Under the pieces are notes generated by a model that had not been told where the DNA came from, ran no database searches, and worked only from the letters and a program-made list of their open reading frames with translations. From the NCBI GenBank assembly GCA_903927465.1, contig CAIYMY010000194.1, forward strand, positions 1-64,000: 64,000 nt of DNA. The letters are read 5' to 3'. The position numbers were made by a program, and so were the translations under genes. This DNA comes from an uncultured Rhodospirillales bacterium. GTDB taxonomy: Bacteria; Pseudomonadota; Alphaproteobacteria; Acetobacterales; Acetobacteraceae. This document shows, piece after piece, positions 28,617-40,972 of this stretch (positions are counted from its first letter, which is position 1; every line of letters starts with the position of its first letter).

Positions 28617-29405
28617 CTAAGCCTTTCCGCCAGCGAAAAAGCGCGAAAAATCCGGCTTGCGCTTTTCCTGAAACGCAGCGACGGCTTCCGCCGCTTCCGG
28701 CCCACGCAGCAGCGCGCCGAAGGCCGCGAATTCCACCTGCATATGCTCCGCAATCCGCGCCGCATCGGCGCGGCGCAGCAACGCCTTGGTCTTCGCCATG
28801 GCGGCGGGGGGCTTGGCGGCCAAGGCGCGCGCCTTGGCTTCCGCATGCGCCAGCAATTCTGCCACCGGCACCACGGCATTGATGATGCCCGCACGCAACG
28901 CTACTTCCGGAGCAAAGGCATCGCCCAGCATCAGCAATTCATTGGCCAGCAATTGCCCGCCGCGCATTGGCACCACCAGGGACGACCCACCTTCCGGACA
29001 CAACCCCAGATCCACAAAGGGCATGCGGAAGATGGCGTTGTCCCCGGCATAGACGAGGTCACAATGCAGCAGCAGCGTCGTACCAATGCCAATCGCGTAG
29101 CCTGCCACCGCCGCCACCACGGGCTTAGGACATTCACCGAGGGCCGCCAGCATGTCCCGCGCGGGGGAAGGGACCTCCGCCTGCTGTTCCCCGCGCGCCC
29201 TGAAATCCGCGACATCATTGCCGGAGGTAAAACAGGCATCGCCGCCCGTGATCATCACGGCGCGGATGGCAGGTTCGGTCGCGGCCTCACGCAATGCCGT
29301 CGCCATGGCGCCATACATCGCCCGCGTCAGCGCGTTTTTCTTCTCGGGCCGGTTGAGCCGAATGGAGCGCAGTCCGGCATCATCGGTGATCTCGATTTCG
29401 GACAT
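28617..29405 (-). CDS. enoyl-CoA hydratase/isomerase family protein
   Basis: IRLNRPEKKNALTRAMY, CFTSGNDVADF, GYAIGIGTTLLLHCDLVYA. Confidence 0.92.
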   Translation of the reverse strand: MSEIEITDDAGLRSIRLNRPEKKNALTRAMYGAMATALREAATEPAIRAVMITGGDACFTSGNDVADFRARGEQQAEVPSPARDMLAALGECPKPVVAAVAGYAIGIGTTLLLHCDLVYAGDNAIFRMPFVDLGLCPEGGSSLVVPMRGGQLLANELLMLGDAFAPEVALRAGIINAVVPVAELLAHAEAKARALAAKPPAAMAKTKALLRRADAARIAEHMQVEFAAFGALLRGPEAAEAVAAFQEKRKPDFSRFFAGGKA

Positions 29406-29482
29406 TTGGCGTTCCTCGAACAAAAATGGGCGGGATGGTCGCATCAAACCAGCGCGCAATCATGCCCGCTTCAGGAAGTGCG

Positions 29483-30253
29483 TCAAATCGCCGTATAGCC
29501 GCCATCCACCGCCCAGGAGACACCCGTCACAAAGCTTGCTTTTGGGCTACAAAGCCATACCACCGCTTCGGCGATCTCCCCTGCCTTGCCCATGCGCGCC
29601 ATTGGCACGCGCGCCATAATGCGCCCACCGCGCCGGCGGATCGTCTCCTCGGTCATTGGTGTCTCGATATAGCCCGGACAAACCGCATTGACGCGGATGT
29701 TATCTTCGGCATGGTCCGCTGCCGCAACTTTGGTCAAGCCCACCACACCATGCTTTGCCGCGACATAGGCTGAGGAGGTAGCCGATCCGATCAACCCAAG
29801 AATCGAGGCGGTATTGATGATGACGCCGCCCGAACCTTGCGCGCGCATCTGTGCCACTTCATGCCTCAGGCATAGCCACACGCCGGTCAGATTCACATCA
29901 ATCAAGCGGCGCCAGGCTTCGGGCGCGACATCCGCAATTTTCTGCCCCCCGGCATTCACCTGATAAGGGGCGATGCCAGCATTGTTGAAGGCGCAGTCAA
30001 GGCCGCCAAAGGCATCCACCGTCGCGGCTATCATGGCCTTTACCGCGTCATCATCCGTGACATCACAAGCGATGGCCAGGGCCTGGCCGCCTATCGCCTC
30101 GATCTCGGTGACTGTGCGTTGCGCCGCATCCTGCATGATATCGGCCACCGCCACCCGCGCTCCCTCACGCGCAAAAGCGAGCGCCGTGGCCCGCCCTATG
30201 CCAGAGGCTCCGCCTGTCACTAGCGCGCTTTTGCCCTCCAGATTGCGTGTCAT
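29483..30253 (-). CDS. SDR family oxidoreductase
   Basis: TGGASGIGRATALAFAREGARV, FNNAGIAP, YVAAKHGVVGL. Confidence 0.93.
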   Translation of the reverse strand: MTRNLEGKSALVTGGASGIGRATALAFAREGARVAVADIMQDAAQRTVTEIEAIGGQALAIACDVTDDDAVKAMIAATVDAFGGLDCAFNNAGIAPYQVNAGGQKIADVAPEAWRRLIDVNLTGVWLCLRHEVAQMRAQGSGGVIINTASILGLIGSATSSAYVAAKHGVVGLTKVAAADHAEDNIRVNAVCPGYIETPMTEETIRRRGGRIMARVPMARMGKAGEIAEAVVWLCSPKASFVTGVSWAVDGGYTAI

Positions 30254-30463
30254 GATTCAGCCTTTCCTGTCTTGCGCCGGCGCTGATGCGTGTTGCAGCG
30301 CTGAAAAGCGCGGCAGGGCATCTTGGCAGGTCAGCGGTTCGAAGCTGGTGGGGGAATATTGTGTCATGGCGTGCCTCCGATCCGGATGCTCACCCGCCGC
30401 GCGGGTATCGGCAAGCCCGCCATCCCATGGCATAAAGGCCGCGAAAACAAAGAGGGAGAGCCC

Positions 30464-31213
30464 ATGTCACGCAAAGTCATGATGATCACCGGCGCGGGGC
30501 GCGGCATTGGCGCGGCCACCGCGCGCATGGCAGCCGCCCGCGGCTATGACCTATGTCTTACCTATCAGAATGATAGCGCCAGCGCCGAAGCCGTGCAGCG
30601 CGATTGCGAAGCTGCCGGCGCCAAGGTGCTGCTGCTGCAAGGTTCGGTCGAAGATGAGGCGCATGCGATCGGCGCCTTTGAAGCCGTCATGAAGCATTTT
30701 GGGCGCATTGATGTACTGGTGAATAATGCCGGCGGCACAGGCCCGCGCGGGCGGCTTGAGACCATCACCCATGCCGGCTGGGCCAATACCATGGGCGCCA
30801 ATGTCACCGGCCTTGCCATGTTCTGCCGGGAAGCGGTGAAGCGCATGTCCACCAAGCAGGGCGGCAAGGGGGGTGCGATTGTGAATGTTTCCTCCCGCGC
30901 GTCAGAACTCGGCAGTGCGGGCGAATATGTGCATTACGCGGCGAGCAAGGCAGCGGTGGATACGCTCACCATCGGCCTGGCGCGCGAAGTGGCGCAGGAA
31001 GGGATGCGGGTAAATGCGGTCAATCCCGGCCTGATTGAAACCGAAATCCATGCCCGTGGCGGCGCGCCGGATCGGCTCGCGCGGCTTGGGCCGCTCGTGC
31101 CAATGGGCCGGCCGGGCAAGCCCGAGGAAGTGGCGGAATGCATTCTGTTCCTGGCGTCCGACGCCGCTTCCTATGTGACCGCTTCTTGCATGCAGGTGGG
31201 GGGCGGGCGCTGA
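30464..31213 (+). CDS. SDR family oxidoreductase
   Basis: TGAGRGIGAATARMAAARGYD, VNNAGGTGPRG, YAASKAAVDTL; start MSRKVMMI. Confidence 0.92.
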   Translation: MSRKVMMITGAGRGIGAATARMAAARGYDLCLTYQNDSASAEAVQRDCEAAGAKVLLLQGSVEDEAHAIGAFEAVMKHFGRIDVLVNNAGGTGPRGRLETITHAGWANTMGANVTGLAMFCREAVKRMSTKQGGKGGAIVNVSSRASELGSAGEYVHYAASKAAVDTLTIGLAREVAQEGMRVNAVNPGLIETEIHARGGAPDRLARLGPLVPMGRPGKPEEVAECILFLASDAASYVTASCMQVGGGR

Positions 31214-31257
31214 TCCCGCACCTTTCCTTAACCGGAAAGGGATAAAAAGGTGTTGTC

Positions 31258-32361
31258 ATGACAGCACGACGCTTCGACGCAATGGTGATTGGTGGCGGGC
31301 TGGTGGGGTCCGCCATTGCCTGGGGCCTCAGGCGCGAAGGGCTGTCTGTTGCGCTGTTGGATGAGGGTGACGCTGCCTATCGCGCCAGCCGTGGCAATTT
31401 CGGCCTGGTTTGGGTGCAATCCAAGGGGCTTGGCGCACCCTGGTATCAGCGCTGGACACGCCAATCAGCCGAAAGCTGGGCTGAATTGGCGAATGATCTG
31501 GCCAAGCAAACCGGCCAATCCCTTGGCCTTTCTCAGCCGGGCGGGCTGCATTTATGCCTTTCCGATCGTGAAATGAATGAACGTGCTGAGCGCTTGGAAC
31601 AGATGAAGCGCGAAGCGGGCAATTACGGCTTTGAGTATCGCATGCTGGATGCGCGGGAAGCGCGCGAAATGCTCCCAGGCCTTGGCCCCGCCGTGGTGGG
31701 CGCGTCCTTCACGCCCTATGATGGCCATGTCAGCCCTTTGGCACTACTGCGCAGCCTGCATCACAGCTTCACTGCACTTGGCGGGGTTTATCTGCCCAAT
31801 GTGAAAATCACCGGTATCGCGACGGCGCCACGGAATTTCCTGTTGGACACCAACCTCGGCACCATCCAGGCGGAACGAGCGGTGCTGGCCGCTGGCCTCG
31901 GCAATGCAACGCTTGCGTCCCATTTCGGCTTGAAGGCGCCGGTGCGCCCGCAGCGCGGTCAGGTGCTGGTCACGGAACGCACGCGCGCAGCACTTCCCAT
32001 GCCCACCACCACCATCCGCCAAACCGGTGAGGGCAGCATCATGCTGGGCGATAGTGTGGAGGAAGTGGGCTTCGATACACGCCAGACCCAACCGGTGATG
32101 GCGGAGATTGCCCATCGTGCGGCGCTTTGTTTTCCCTGGATCGGCAAGCTGAATGTGGTGCGCGCCTGGTCAGCGCTGCGCGTCATGTCGCCCGATGGGC
32201 TGCCGATTTATGATCAGTCCGAAACGCTTCCCGGCGCCTATACGGCCAATTGCCATTCCGGCGTCACGCTGGCCGCGGCGCATGGCAAATTGCTGGCCCC
32301 CATGATTGCGCGCGGCGCGCTTGATCCTTTCCTGACCCCGTTTTCGGCTGAGCGTTTCTGA
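31258..32361 (+). CDS. FAD-dependent oxidoreductase, HcnC/DAAO-like catalytic subunit
   Basis: FDAMVIGGGLVGSAIAWGLRREGLSVALLDEGD, RPQRGQVLVTER, CHSGVTLAAAHGKLLAPMI; first gene of a three-gene coupled set. Confidence 0.88.
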   Translation: MTARRFDAMVIGGGLVGSAIAWGLRREGLSVALLDEGDAAYRASRGNFGLVWVQSKGLGAPWYQRWTRQSAESWAELANDLAKQTGQSLGLSQPGGLHLCLSDREMNERAERLEQMKREAGNYGFEYRMLDAREAREMLPGLGPAVVGASFTPYDGHVSPLALLRSLHHSFTALGGVYLPNVKITGIATAPRNFLLDTNLGTIQAERAVLAAGLGNATLASHFGLKAPVRPQRGQVLVTERTRAALPMPTTTIRQTGEGSIMLGDSVEEVGFDTRQTQPVMAEIAHRAALCFPWIGKLNVVRAWSALRVMSPDGLPIYDQSETLPGAYTANCHSGVTLAAAHGKLLAPMIARGALDPFLTPFSAERF

Positions 32362-32657
32362 TGTTTCGCACGCGCCCCGATCATCGGCCTGAAACCGTGC
32401 AGGTTTTTGTCGAAGGCCGCGCTTTGATGGTGCCGGAAGGCAGCAGTGCCGCCGCCGCCATTCTGATCTCGGGTCTTTCTTCAATCCGTGAAACGGCTGT
32501 TTCCGGCAGTCCGCGCCTGCCTTGGTGCATGATGGGTGTTTGCTTTGATTGCCTGGCTGAAATTGATGGCGTGGCCAATCGGCAAGCCTGCATGGTGCAG
32601 GTCGCAGTCGGCATGCGCATCGCGCGCCAGCACGGCGCGCGAGAGGTGCCGCGATGA
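32361..32657 (+). CDS. (2Fe-2S)-binding protein, HcnA-like small subunit
   Basis: CMMGVCFDCLAEIDGVANRQAC ferredoxin cysteine pattern; overlaps neighbours by 1-4 nt. Confidence 0.88.
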   Translation: MFRTRPDHRPETVQVFVEGRALMVPEGSSAAAAILISGLSSIRETAVSGSPRLPWCMMGVCFDCLAEIDGVANRQACMVQVAVGMRIARQHGAREVPR

Positions 32658-34063
32658 GCCTGGTGCCCGTGCAAGCCGCCGAGGTGCCACGTAAATTCGA
32701 TCTTGCCATTATCGGTGCCGGGCCTGCCGGCATGGCGGCGGCGATTACGGCGCGGGAATGCGGGCTTTCCGTGCTGGTGGTGGATGAAAACGCCGCGCCC
32801 GGCGGGCAGGTATTTCGCGCTGCCGAATTGGCCGGCGCCGATCCCGCGCTGGCACACGACATGGCGCCTGGGCTTGAATTGATTGCGCGGTTTCGCGCGC
32901 TTGATATCACCTATCGCCCCGGCGCCACGCTTTGGATGCTCGATCCCGATACCGGCACGCTTTCCCTCGCGCGCCAGGGTGAGACGATGGAAGTCACGGC
33001 TGATCGCATTCTGCTCGCCACCGGTGCGCAGGAAAGGCCGGTGCCCATTCCGGGCTGGACTCTGCCTGGCGTGATGAGTGCGGGCGCCGCGCAAATCGCC
33101 CTGAAAACCGCGGGCATGGTGCCATCGGGCAAGGTGGTGCTGGCGGGGCAGGGGCCGCTGATGTGGCTGCTGGCCAATCAATTGATCCGTGCGGGTGTTA
33201 TGCCTGTGCTGGTGGAAACGCGCACCCAGCCCATTCTGCGCACGGCGCTGGAGGCAGGCGGCATCTTCAGCGGCTTTGGCCAGCTTGCCAAAGGCATTGG
33301 CTTGATCCTGAAGGCGCGTCAGGCCGGGATGCGGGTGATTTCAGGGGCACGGCATTTGCGCGCTGAAGGCTCGGCCCGGGTGCAGGCGCTGCGTTTCGAA
33401 GGCGGCGTTGAGCCTTGCGATACGCTTTTGCTGCATGAAGGCGTGATGCCTTCCACGCATATCTCCATGGCGATTGGGTTGGAGCATGTCTGGGATGCGC
33501 GGCAGCTTTGCTGGCGGCCCAAGCTGGATGTCTTTGGCGCATCATCCCATGCGCGCATTGCGGTAGCAGGCGATGGCGCGGTGATTGGCGGCTGGGAAGC
33601 CGCCGTGGCCGCGGGGCAATTGGCAGCTTTGGATGCGGGGCTAAGGCTTGGGCGTATTTCGCGCGCGGATCGGGATTTCCGGGCCGAAGCCAGCGCAGAT
33701 GCGCTATTGCAGGCGCGCGCGCTCAGGCCTTTTCTTGATGCGCTTTATGCGCCTTCGCAGGAAGTGCTGGCACCGCCTGAAGAATCCACCATCATCTGCC
33801 GGTGTGAGGAAGTGACCGCAGGCTCACTCCGCTGGGCAGCGGCGATTGGCGCGACTGGTCCCAACCAGGCCAAGGCCTATCTGCGCTGCGGCATGGGACC
33901 CTGCCAGGGGCGTCTTTGTGGCTCGACCGTGGCGGCGGTGATTGCCGAAACCCGCAACGTGCCGGTGGAGGAGGTGGGGCATTTCCGTCCCCGGGCGCCC
34001 TATAAGCCCATCACCGTGCAGGAACTTGCGGGGGCGCAGCTCGGCGCGGATCGGCTTTCCTGA
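32654..34063 (+). CDS. FAD/NAD(P)-binding oxidoreductase with BFD-like [2Fe-2S] domain, HcnB-like subunit
   Basis: LAIIGAGPAGMAAAITAREC, ATGAQERPVPIPGW, CRCEEVTAG...CGMGPCQGRLCG. Confidence 0.9.
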   Translation: MSLVPVQAAEVPRKFDLAIIGAGPAGMAAAITARECGLSVLVVDENAAPGGQVFRAAELAGADPALAHDMAPGLELIARFRALDITYRPGATLWMLDPDTGTLSLARQGETMEVTADRILLATGAQERPVPIPGWTLPGVMSAGAAQIALKTAGMVPSGKVVLAGQGPLMWLLANQLIRAGVMPVLVETRTQPILRTALEAGGIFSGFGQLAKGIGLILKARQAGMRVISGARHLRAEGSARVQALRFEGGVEPCDTLLLHEGVMPSTHISMAIGLEHVWDARQLCWRPKLDVFGASSHARIAVAGDGAVIGGWEAAVAAGQLAALDAGLRLGRISRADRDFRAEASADALLQARALRPFLDALYAPSQEVLAPPEESTIICRCEEVTAGSLRWAAAIGATGPNQAKAYLRCGMGPCQGRLCGSTVAAVIAETRNVPVEEVGHFRPRAPYKPITVQELAGAQLGADRLS

Positions 34064-34114
34064 CACAAAGGAAGGAAATTGCGCGCAAGTCGTGCAAGGC
34101 GCTAACAAATTCAC

Positions 34115-35599
34115 ATGAGTGATCGAAAGCGATTCGCGGGCCGCAGGGCCATGCTTGGGCTGGGAATGGCCGGGTTTGCGGCTGGCCTGTCGCGCCGCTC
34201 CAGCGCGGCATCCCGCGCGGCGTTGGACGCTTTGGCGGCAAGATTGGAAGCCCTGGGCGAAGACGGTCTTGACCCGCGCCATTATGGCATGCCGGATCGC
34301 GATGCAGTGATGGCGCGCGCAGAAGCGGCGCTGCGCGATCTGGTGCTTGGGCGCGTCGCCTCCCTGCCTGGACGCGTGGATATCAAGCGCGATGCCGCGC
34401 GGGCGAATTTCCCGGCCTGGAGGGAAAGGCTTTTCGCAAGCGACGAACCGGCAAGCGTGTTGGATCAGGCGGCGGCGCTTCATCCTGATACGGCGCCCAT
34501 CAAGGCAGAACTTGCGCGCTTCAAGGCGATTGCCGCGCGTGGAGGTTGGCCGCTGATTGAAGGCAACCTTGCCAGCACTTTGGAACCCGACGCCCGGGAT
34601 GCGGCGCGGGTTGCGCAGCTTCGCGCGCGGCTTGCGGTGCTTGATCCGGAAGTGTTGCGCGGCGCGGCGGCGGAAAGCGCGGTTTATGATGCGCAGTTAC
34701 AAGCGGCTGTCCGGCGCTTTCAGGCTGAAGAAGGGCTGGAAGCCGATGGCCGCATCGGTCGCCTGACTTGGACCGCGCTGAACACCCCCGTTGAAACCAA
34801 AATAGGGCAGCTTCGCGTCGCACTTGATATGCGCCGCGGCTTGGCCGCCCCGCCCGACCGGCGGATTGACGTGAATATCCCCCATTTCCGACTGAAGCTC
34901 ATTGATGCGGGGCGCATGGTGCAGGATATAGCCGTGGTGGTGGGGCGGGTGGATCGGCAAACACCCATGCTGGATGTCCGCCTGGTCGCGGTGCAATTCA
35001 ACCCGCCCTGGGGCGTGCCGGATCGCAATGCGCGGGAGGATTTGCTGCCGCGCTTCCGCCGAGACCCCGGACGCATGCAGGCCATGGGCTATCGGCTTTA
35101 TCAGCGCATTGATGGTGAACTCACGGAAGTTGACGCGACCACGGTGGATTTCAGCGCCTATTCCAAGGACCGCTTCCCCTTCATCATCCGCCAGGACCCC
35201 GGTGAGGTGAATGCACTCGGGCGCATCAAATTCGTCATGCCGAACCGCGATGATATTTTCATGCATGACACGCCGGATCGGTATTTATTCCGCCGCCCAG
35301 ACCGCGCCTTTTCATCCGGCTGCATTAGGCTTGAAAGACCGATGGATTTGCTGGCCGAAGCATTCAGCGGCATGCCGGCCTGGAACCGGGAACGCTTTGA
35401 CCGCGTGTTGGAAAGTGGCGCGACCCAGGGTGTTTCGCTCGCGCGGGCGATCCCTGTGCGCCTTCATTATGACACGGTGATAGTTGAAGCCGGAACCGTG
35501 GTCATGCGCCGGGATATTTACGGCCTTGATGCCACCTATCTCCGCGCGCTGGATGCGCCGCGCAGCGATAGGCTGGCAGAGGCATCGCCCCGGCCTTGA
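34115..35599 (+). CDS. murein L,D-transpeptidase (YcbB/LdtD-like) with peptidoglycan-binding domain
   Basis: LQAAVRRFQAEEGLEADGRIGRLTWTALN PG-binding repeat, FMHDTPDRYLFRRPDRAFSSGCIRLERP YkuD catalytic motif. Confidence 0.93.
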   Translation: MSDRKRFAGRRAMLGLGMAGFAAGLSRRSSAASRAALDALAARLEALGEDGLDPRHYGMPDRDAVMARAEAALRDLVLGRVASLPGRVDIKRDAARANFPAWRERLFASDEPASVLDQAAALHPDTAPIKAELARFKAIAARGGWPLIEGNLASTLEPDARDAARVAQLRARLAVLDPEVLRGAAAESAVYDAQLQAAVRRFQAEEGLEADGRIGRLTWTALNTPVETKIGQLRVALDMRRGLAAPPDRRIDVNIPHFRLKLIDAGRMVQDIAVVVGRVDRQTPMLDVRLVAVQFNPPWGVPDRNAREDLLPRFRRDPGRMQAMGYRLYQRIDGELTEVDATTVDFSAYSKDRFPFIIRQDPGEVNALGRIKFVMPNRDDIFMHDTPDRYLFRRPDRAFSSGCIRLERPMDLLAEAFSGMPAWNRERFDRVLESGATQGVSLARAIPVRLHYDTVIVEAGTVVMRRDIYGLDATYLRALDAPRSDRLAEASPRP

Positions 35600-35621
35600 A
35601 GCTGTAGGGCAGGAATAAGAC

Positions 35622-36614
35622 ATGGCGCGTTATCTGGTGACAGGCGGGGCGGGTTTCGTCGGCAGCCATGCGGTGCTGGCACTGCTTGATCGCGGTGATG
35701 AGGTTGTGGTGCTGGATGACCTCAGCCAAGGCCACCGCGCTGCCGTGCCGGTTGGCGCAACTTTGGTGCAGGCGGCATTGGCGGATCGCGCGGAACTCGC
35801 GCGGGTTTTCGGCAATTGGCGCTTTGATGCGGTACTGCATTTCGCGGCGCTTTCCCTGGTGGGCGAAAGCATGAAATTGCCCATGCATTACCTGGCGGAA
35901 AATCTCGGCAATAGCGTGCGACTGATTGAAGCGGCGGTCGAAGCAGGGTGCTTGCGCTTTGTGCTGTCTTCCACCGCGGCCCTTTTCGGCAAGCCGGAAC
36001 GCATCCCGATTGATGAGGATTGCCCTGTCGCCCCTGGGAACCCCTATGGCGAGAGCAAGCTGATGGTGGAGACCGCGCTTGCCTGGGCCGAGCGTATCCA
36101 TGGCCTGCGCTACGCGGCGCTGCGCTTTTTTAACGCGGCCGGATCGGACCCTGCCGGGCGCGCAGGGGAGGACCACAACCCCGAAACCCATCTGGTACCT
36201 CTCGCGATTGACGCAGCGCTTGGCCGCCGTCAGGCGCTGACCGTGTTTGGTGATGATTACCCAACGCCCGATGGCACCTGCATTCGTGATTACGTGCATG
36301 TGACTGATTTGGCGGATGCGCATTTGCGTGTGCTCACGCGCCTCCAGACCCATGGGTCCTGCCGCTATAATATCGGCAATGGCGAAGGCCATTCGGTGAA
36401 GCAGGTGCTTGGCGCCATTGAACGCGTGAGTGGCCGCGCCGTCCCCCACAGCATCGGCCCCCGCCGCGCGGGCGATCCTGCCGTGCTGGTGGCGGCGAGT
36501 GAAAGGCTCCGGCACGAAACCGGCTGGGCGCCGCGTTTTGGCGATATTGATGAGATTGTCCGCACCACCTGGGCCTGGCGGGAAGCGCATCCCAAGGGGT
36601 ACGGGGACCGCTGA
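35622..36614 (+). CDS. galE: UDP-glucose 4-epimerase
   Basis: YLVTGGAGFVGSHAVLALL, SSTAALFG, NPYGESKLM, DYPTPDGTCIRDYVHVTDLADAH. Confidence 0.94.
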   Translation: MARYLVTGGAGFVGSHAVLALLDRGDEVVVLDDLSQGHRAAVPVGATLVQAALADRAELARVFGNWRFDAVLHFAALSLVGESMKLPMHYLAENLGNSVRLIEAAVEAGCLRFVLSSTAALFGKPERIPIDEDCPVAPGNPYGESKLMVETALAWAERIHGLRYAALRFFNAAGSDPAGRAGEDHNPETHLVPLAIDAALGRRQALTVFGDDYPTPDGTCIRDYVHVTDLADAHLRVLTRLQTHGSCRYNIGNGEGHSVKQVLGAIERVSGRAVPHSIGPRRAGDPAVLVAASERLRHETGWAPRFGDIDEIVRTTWAWREAHPKGYGDR

Positions 36615-36643
36615 TCCCGGCAGCATAAGTCTTTGAATTATAG

Positions 36644-39019
<2,376 letters not shown>

Positions 39020-39047
39020 GCTCAACCACCCCGAAAGCAAGGCTATG

Positions 39048-39073
39048 GCGTGATCCGGCAAACTGGGTCACGC
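39048..39073. terminator. hairpin GCGTGATCC-N8-GGGTCACGC downstream of icd
   Basis: 9-bp stem (one G-U); no clear T-tract. Confidence 0.35.
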
Positions 39074-39102
39074 TGATCCTTTGCGAGAAGGGGTCATCGG
39101 CC

Positions 39103-40071
39103 ATGCCGCGTTTATCTCGTCGGGGGGTGCTTGCCGCTGGGCTTTTGGCGCCCGCCATCGTCAAGGCGCAGGGCGCCTGGCCAGTTGCGCCCATCCGCTT
39201 CGTGATCGCCTTCCCGCCTGGCGGGCCGAGTGACATTCTGGGCCGGCTGGTGGCGCGCAAGATCACTGAGCAAAAAGGCTGGCAGATTGTGGTGGAAAAC
39301 CGCGCCGGCGCTTCGGGCATTATTGGCATGGGTGAGGTCGCCCGCGCGGCACCCGATGGTTATACGGTGCTGATCAATGCCTCGGCCCATTCCATCCTGC
39401 CGACGACGCATAAGGACAAGGCGCCTTTCGATATTCCAAGCGCCTTTCTGCCCATTACCCTGCTGGGGCGCACGCCCATGCTGGTGACGGCCACACCAAG
39501 CCTGCCCATACGCACCATTGCCGAATTGCTGGCCTATGCGCGGGCCAATCCGGGCAAGCTGAATTACACGGCGGGCTCACCTGGCGGTGGGCCACATTTG
39601 GGGGCGGAGTTGTTTCGCCTGACGACCGGGGTGGACATCCAATATATCCCCTATCGCGGGTCCGGCCCTGCCTTGCAGGATTTGGCCGCGGGCAATGTGC
39701 AGCTTGGCTTTGATTCGCTCACCGCCTCAGCGGGGCTGGCGCGTGCAGGGCAGATCAGGCCCATCGCGGTCACATCGCCCACGCGCAACCGCGCATTTCC
39801 GGATGTGCCGAGTGTCGCGGAAACCGTGCCGGGGTTCGAAGCGGATACCTGGGTGGCCGCCTTCCTGCCTGCCCGTACCGCCCCCGCCATTCAGGCGCAA
39901 TTGCATGAGGCCATTGCAGCGGCCATCGCCGCGCCCGACCTCACACAACGTATCCTGGAATTGGGTACGGAACCTGGCGGGCAAAGCACAGCGGAATTCG
40001 ATGCGGTGCTAAAGCGAGAAATTGCGATGTGGGCCGATGTGGTTGCCAAGGCAGGGATCAAGGTGGAATAA
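39103..40071 (+). CDS. Bug-family substrate-binding protein
   Basis: WPVAPIRFVIAFPPGGPSDILGR, VVENRAGASGIIGMGEVA. Confidence 0.93.
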   Translation: MPRLSRRGVLAAGLLAPAIVKAQGAWPVAPIRFVIAFPPGGPSDILGRLVARKITEQKGWQIVVENRAGASGIIGMGEVARAAPDGYTVLINASAHSILPTTHKDKAPFDIPSAFLPITLLGRTPMLVTATPSLPIRTIAELLAYARANPGKLNYTAGSPGGGPHLGAELFRLTTGVDIQYIPYRGSGPALQDLAAGNVQLGFDSLTASAGLARAGQIRPIAVTSPTRNRAFPDVPSVAETVPGFEADTWVAAFLPARTAPAIQAQLHEAIAAAIAAPDLTQRILELGTEPGGQSTAEFDAVLKREIAMWADVVAKAGIKVE

Positions 40072-40073
40072 AG

Positions 40074-40511
40074 CTACAGCTTCTTCCGCAGCCAAACCCG
40101 CGCATGGCCGGCGGGCATGCCTTCCAGCTTGCCGAATTCAACATAGCCATTGCGCTTCCAGAAGCTTGGCGCTTGGAAGCTGAAGGTATCCGTATAGGCA
40201 TTGGTGCAGCCGCGTTCGCGGCCAACCGCTTCAGCGCGGTGCAGCAAGTTCTCACCAATGCCGCGCCGGCGCATGCCGCGTTCCAGATAGAGCCAATCAA
40301 TGAAAAGCCAGCCCCAGAAGGTCAGTCCCAATAACCCACCCAGGGTCTTGCCATCCGCATCCTGCACCAGAAGCGTGACTGGCTCCCGGTCATAAGGACC
40401 GCCGGTTTCCTGGTTGAAATTATGCAGGCCGCGCTGGATGGCGGCGACCGCTTCGAATTCAGGCGCGGCATCCTCCACAATTTGGATGCCGTCCTTCAGC
40501 GCAATGCTCAT
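40074..40511 (-). CDS. GNAT family N-acetyltransferase
   Basis: LYLERGMRRRGIGENLLHRAEAVGRERGC, DTFSFQAPSFWKRNGY; start reassigned to MSIALKDG. Confidence 0.88.
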   Translation of the reverse strand: MSIALKDGIQIVEDAAPEFEAVAAIQRGLHNFNQETGGPYDREPVTLLVQDADGKTLGGLLGLTFWGWLFIDWLYLERGMRRRGIGENLLHRAEAVGRERGCTNAYTDTFSFQAPSFWKRNGYVEFGKLEGMPAGHARVWLRKKL

Positions 40512-40972
40512 CCCGCAATGCGCCCAACGCCGGAGAATGCCACCACAATCAAACCCAAGATCAAATTCATCAATACCAGCTTTCTGATACTCTCCAGCGC
40601 GCGGGCCGCGCTGGGCTTGTCGCCCGCCGCCATCGCCCGGCGCATGGCGCCCCAAGGGCCAAAGAATAGCGCAAGAAATACCAATGCCATAATCAGCCCC
40701 AGTAGATGCATCAGGTGTAGGCTCCATCGCGCGCCGGAAAAGCCGCCATGCCATAGGAAGAACAAGGCCCAGCCAGTCAGCAGCACGATTGGCATTGCAT
40801 GCCACACAATCCGAAAGAAACGCCTAAAGGCTGCCTGCGCCAAGGCTAGGCGTTCCGGCGCTTGCAGCACCTCATGCGCGGCGGGGCGCAGCACCAGAAG
40901 CGCGAAGGCCATGCCGCCCACCCAAAGCACTGCGCCCAGCAGATGCAACGCCAGCAATAAATCACTCATCAT
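40508..40972 (-). CDS. CopD-family/DUF2269-like membrane protein
   Basis: Four TM segments, LLLALHLLGAVLWVGGMAFALLVLRPA. Confidence 0.72.
   Translation of the reverse strand: MMSDLLLALHLLGAVLWVGGMAFALLVLRPAAHEVLQAPERLALAQAAFRRFFRIVWHAMPIVLLTGWALFFLWHGGFSGARWSLHLMHLLGLIMALVFLALFFGPWGAMRRAMAAGDKPSAARALESIRKLVLMNLILGLIVVAFSGVGRIAG

Noticed and set aside
31221-31240. Hairpin CCTTTCC-TTAACC-GGAAAGG before the HcnC-like gene
   Set aside because: Only a 7-bp stem and no T-tract; too weak to call a terminator or regulatory element.
31258-34063. Hydrogen cyanide synthase hcnABC
   Set aside because: Family similarity only; gene order C-A-B and the presence of many non-cyanogenic homologous trimers make a specific HCN call unsupported.
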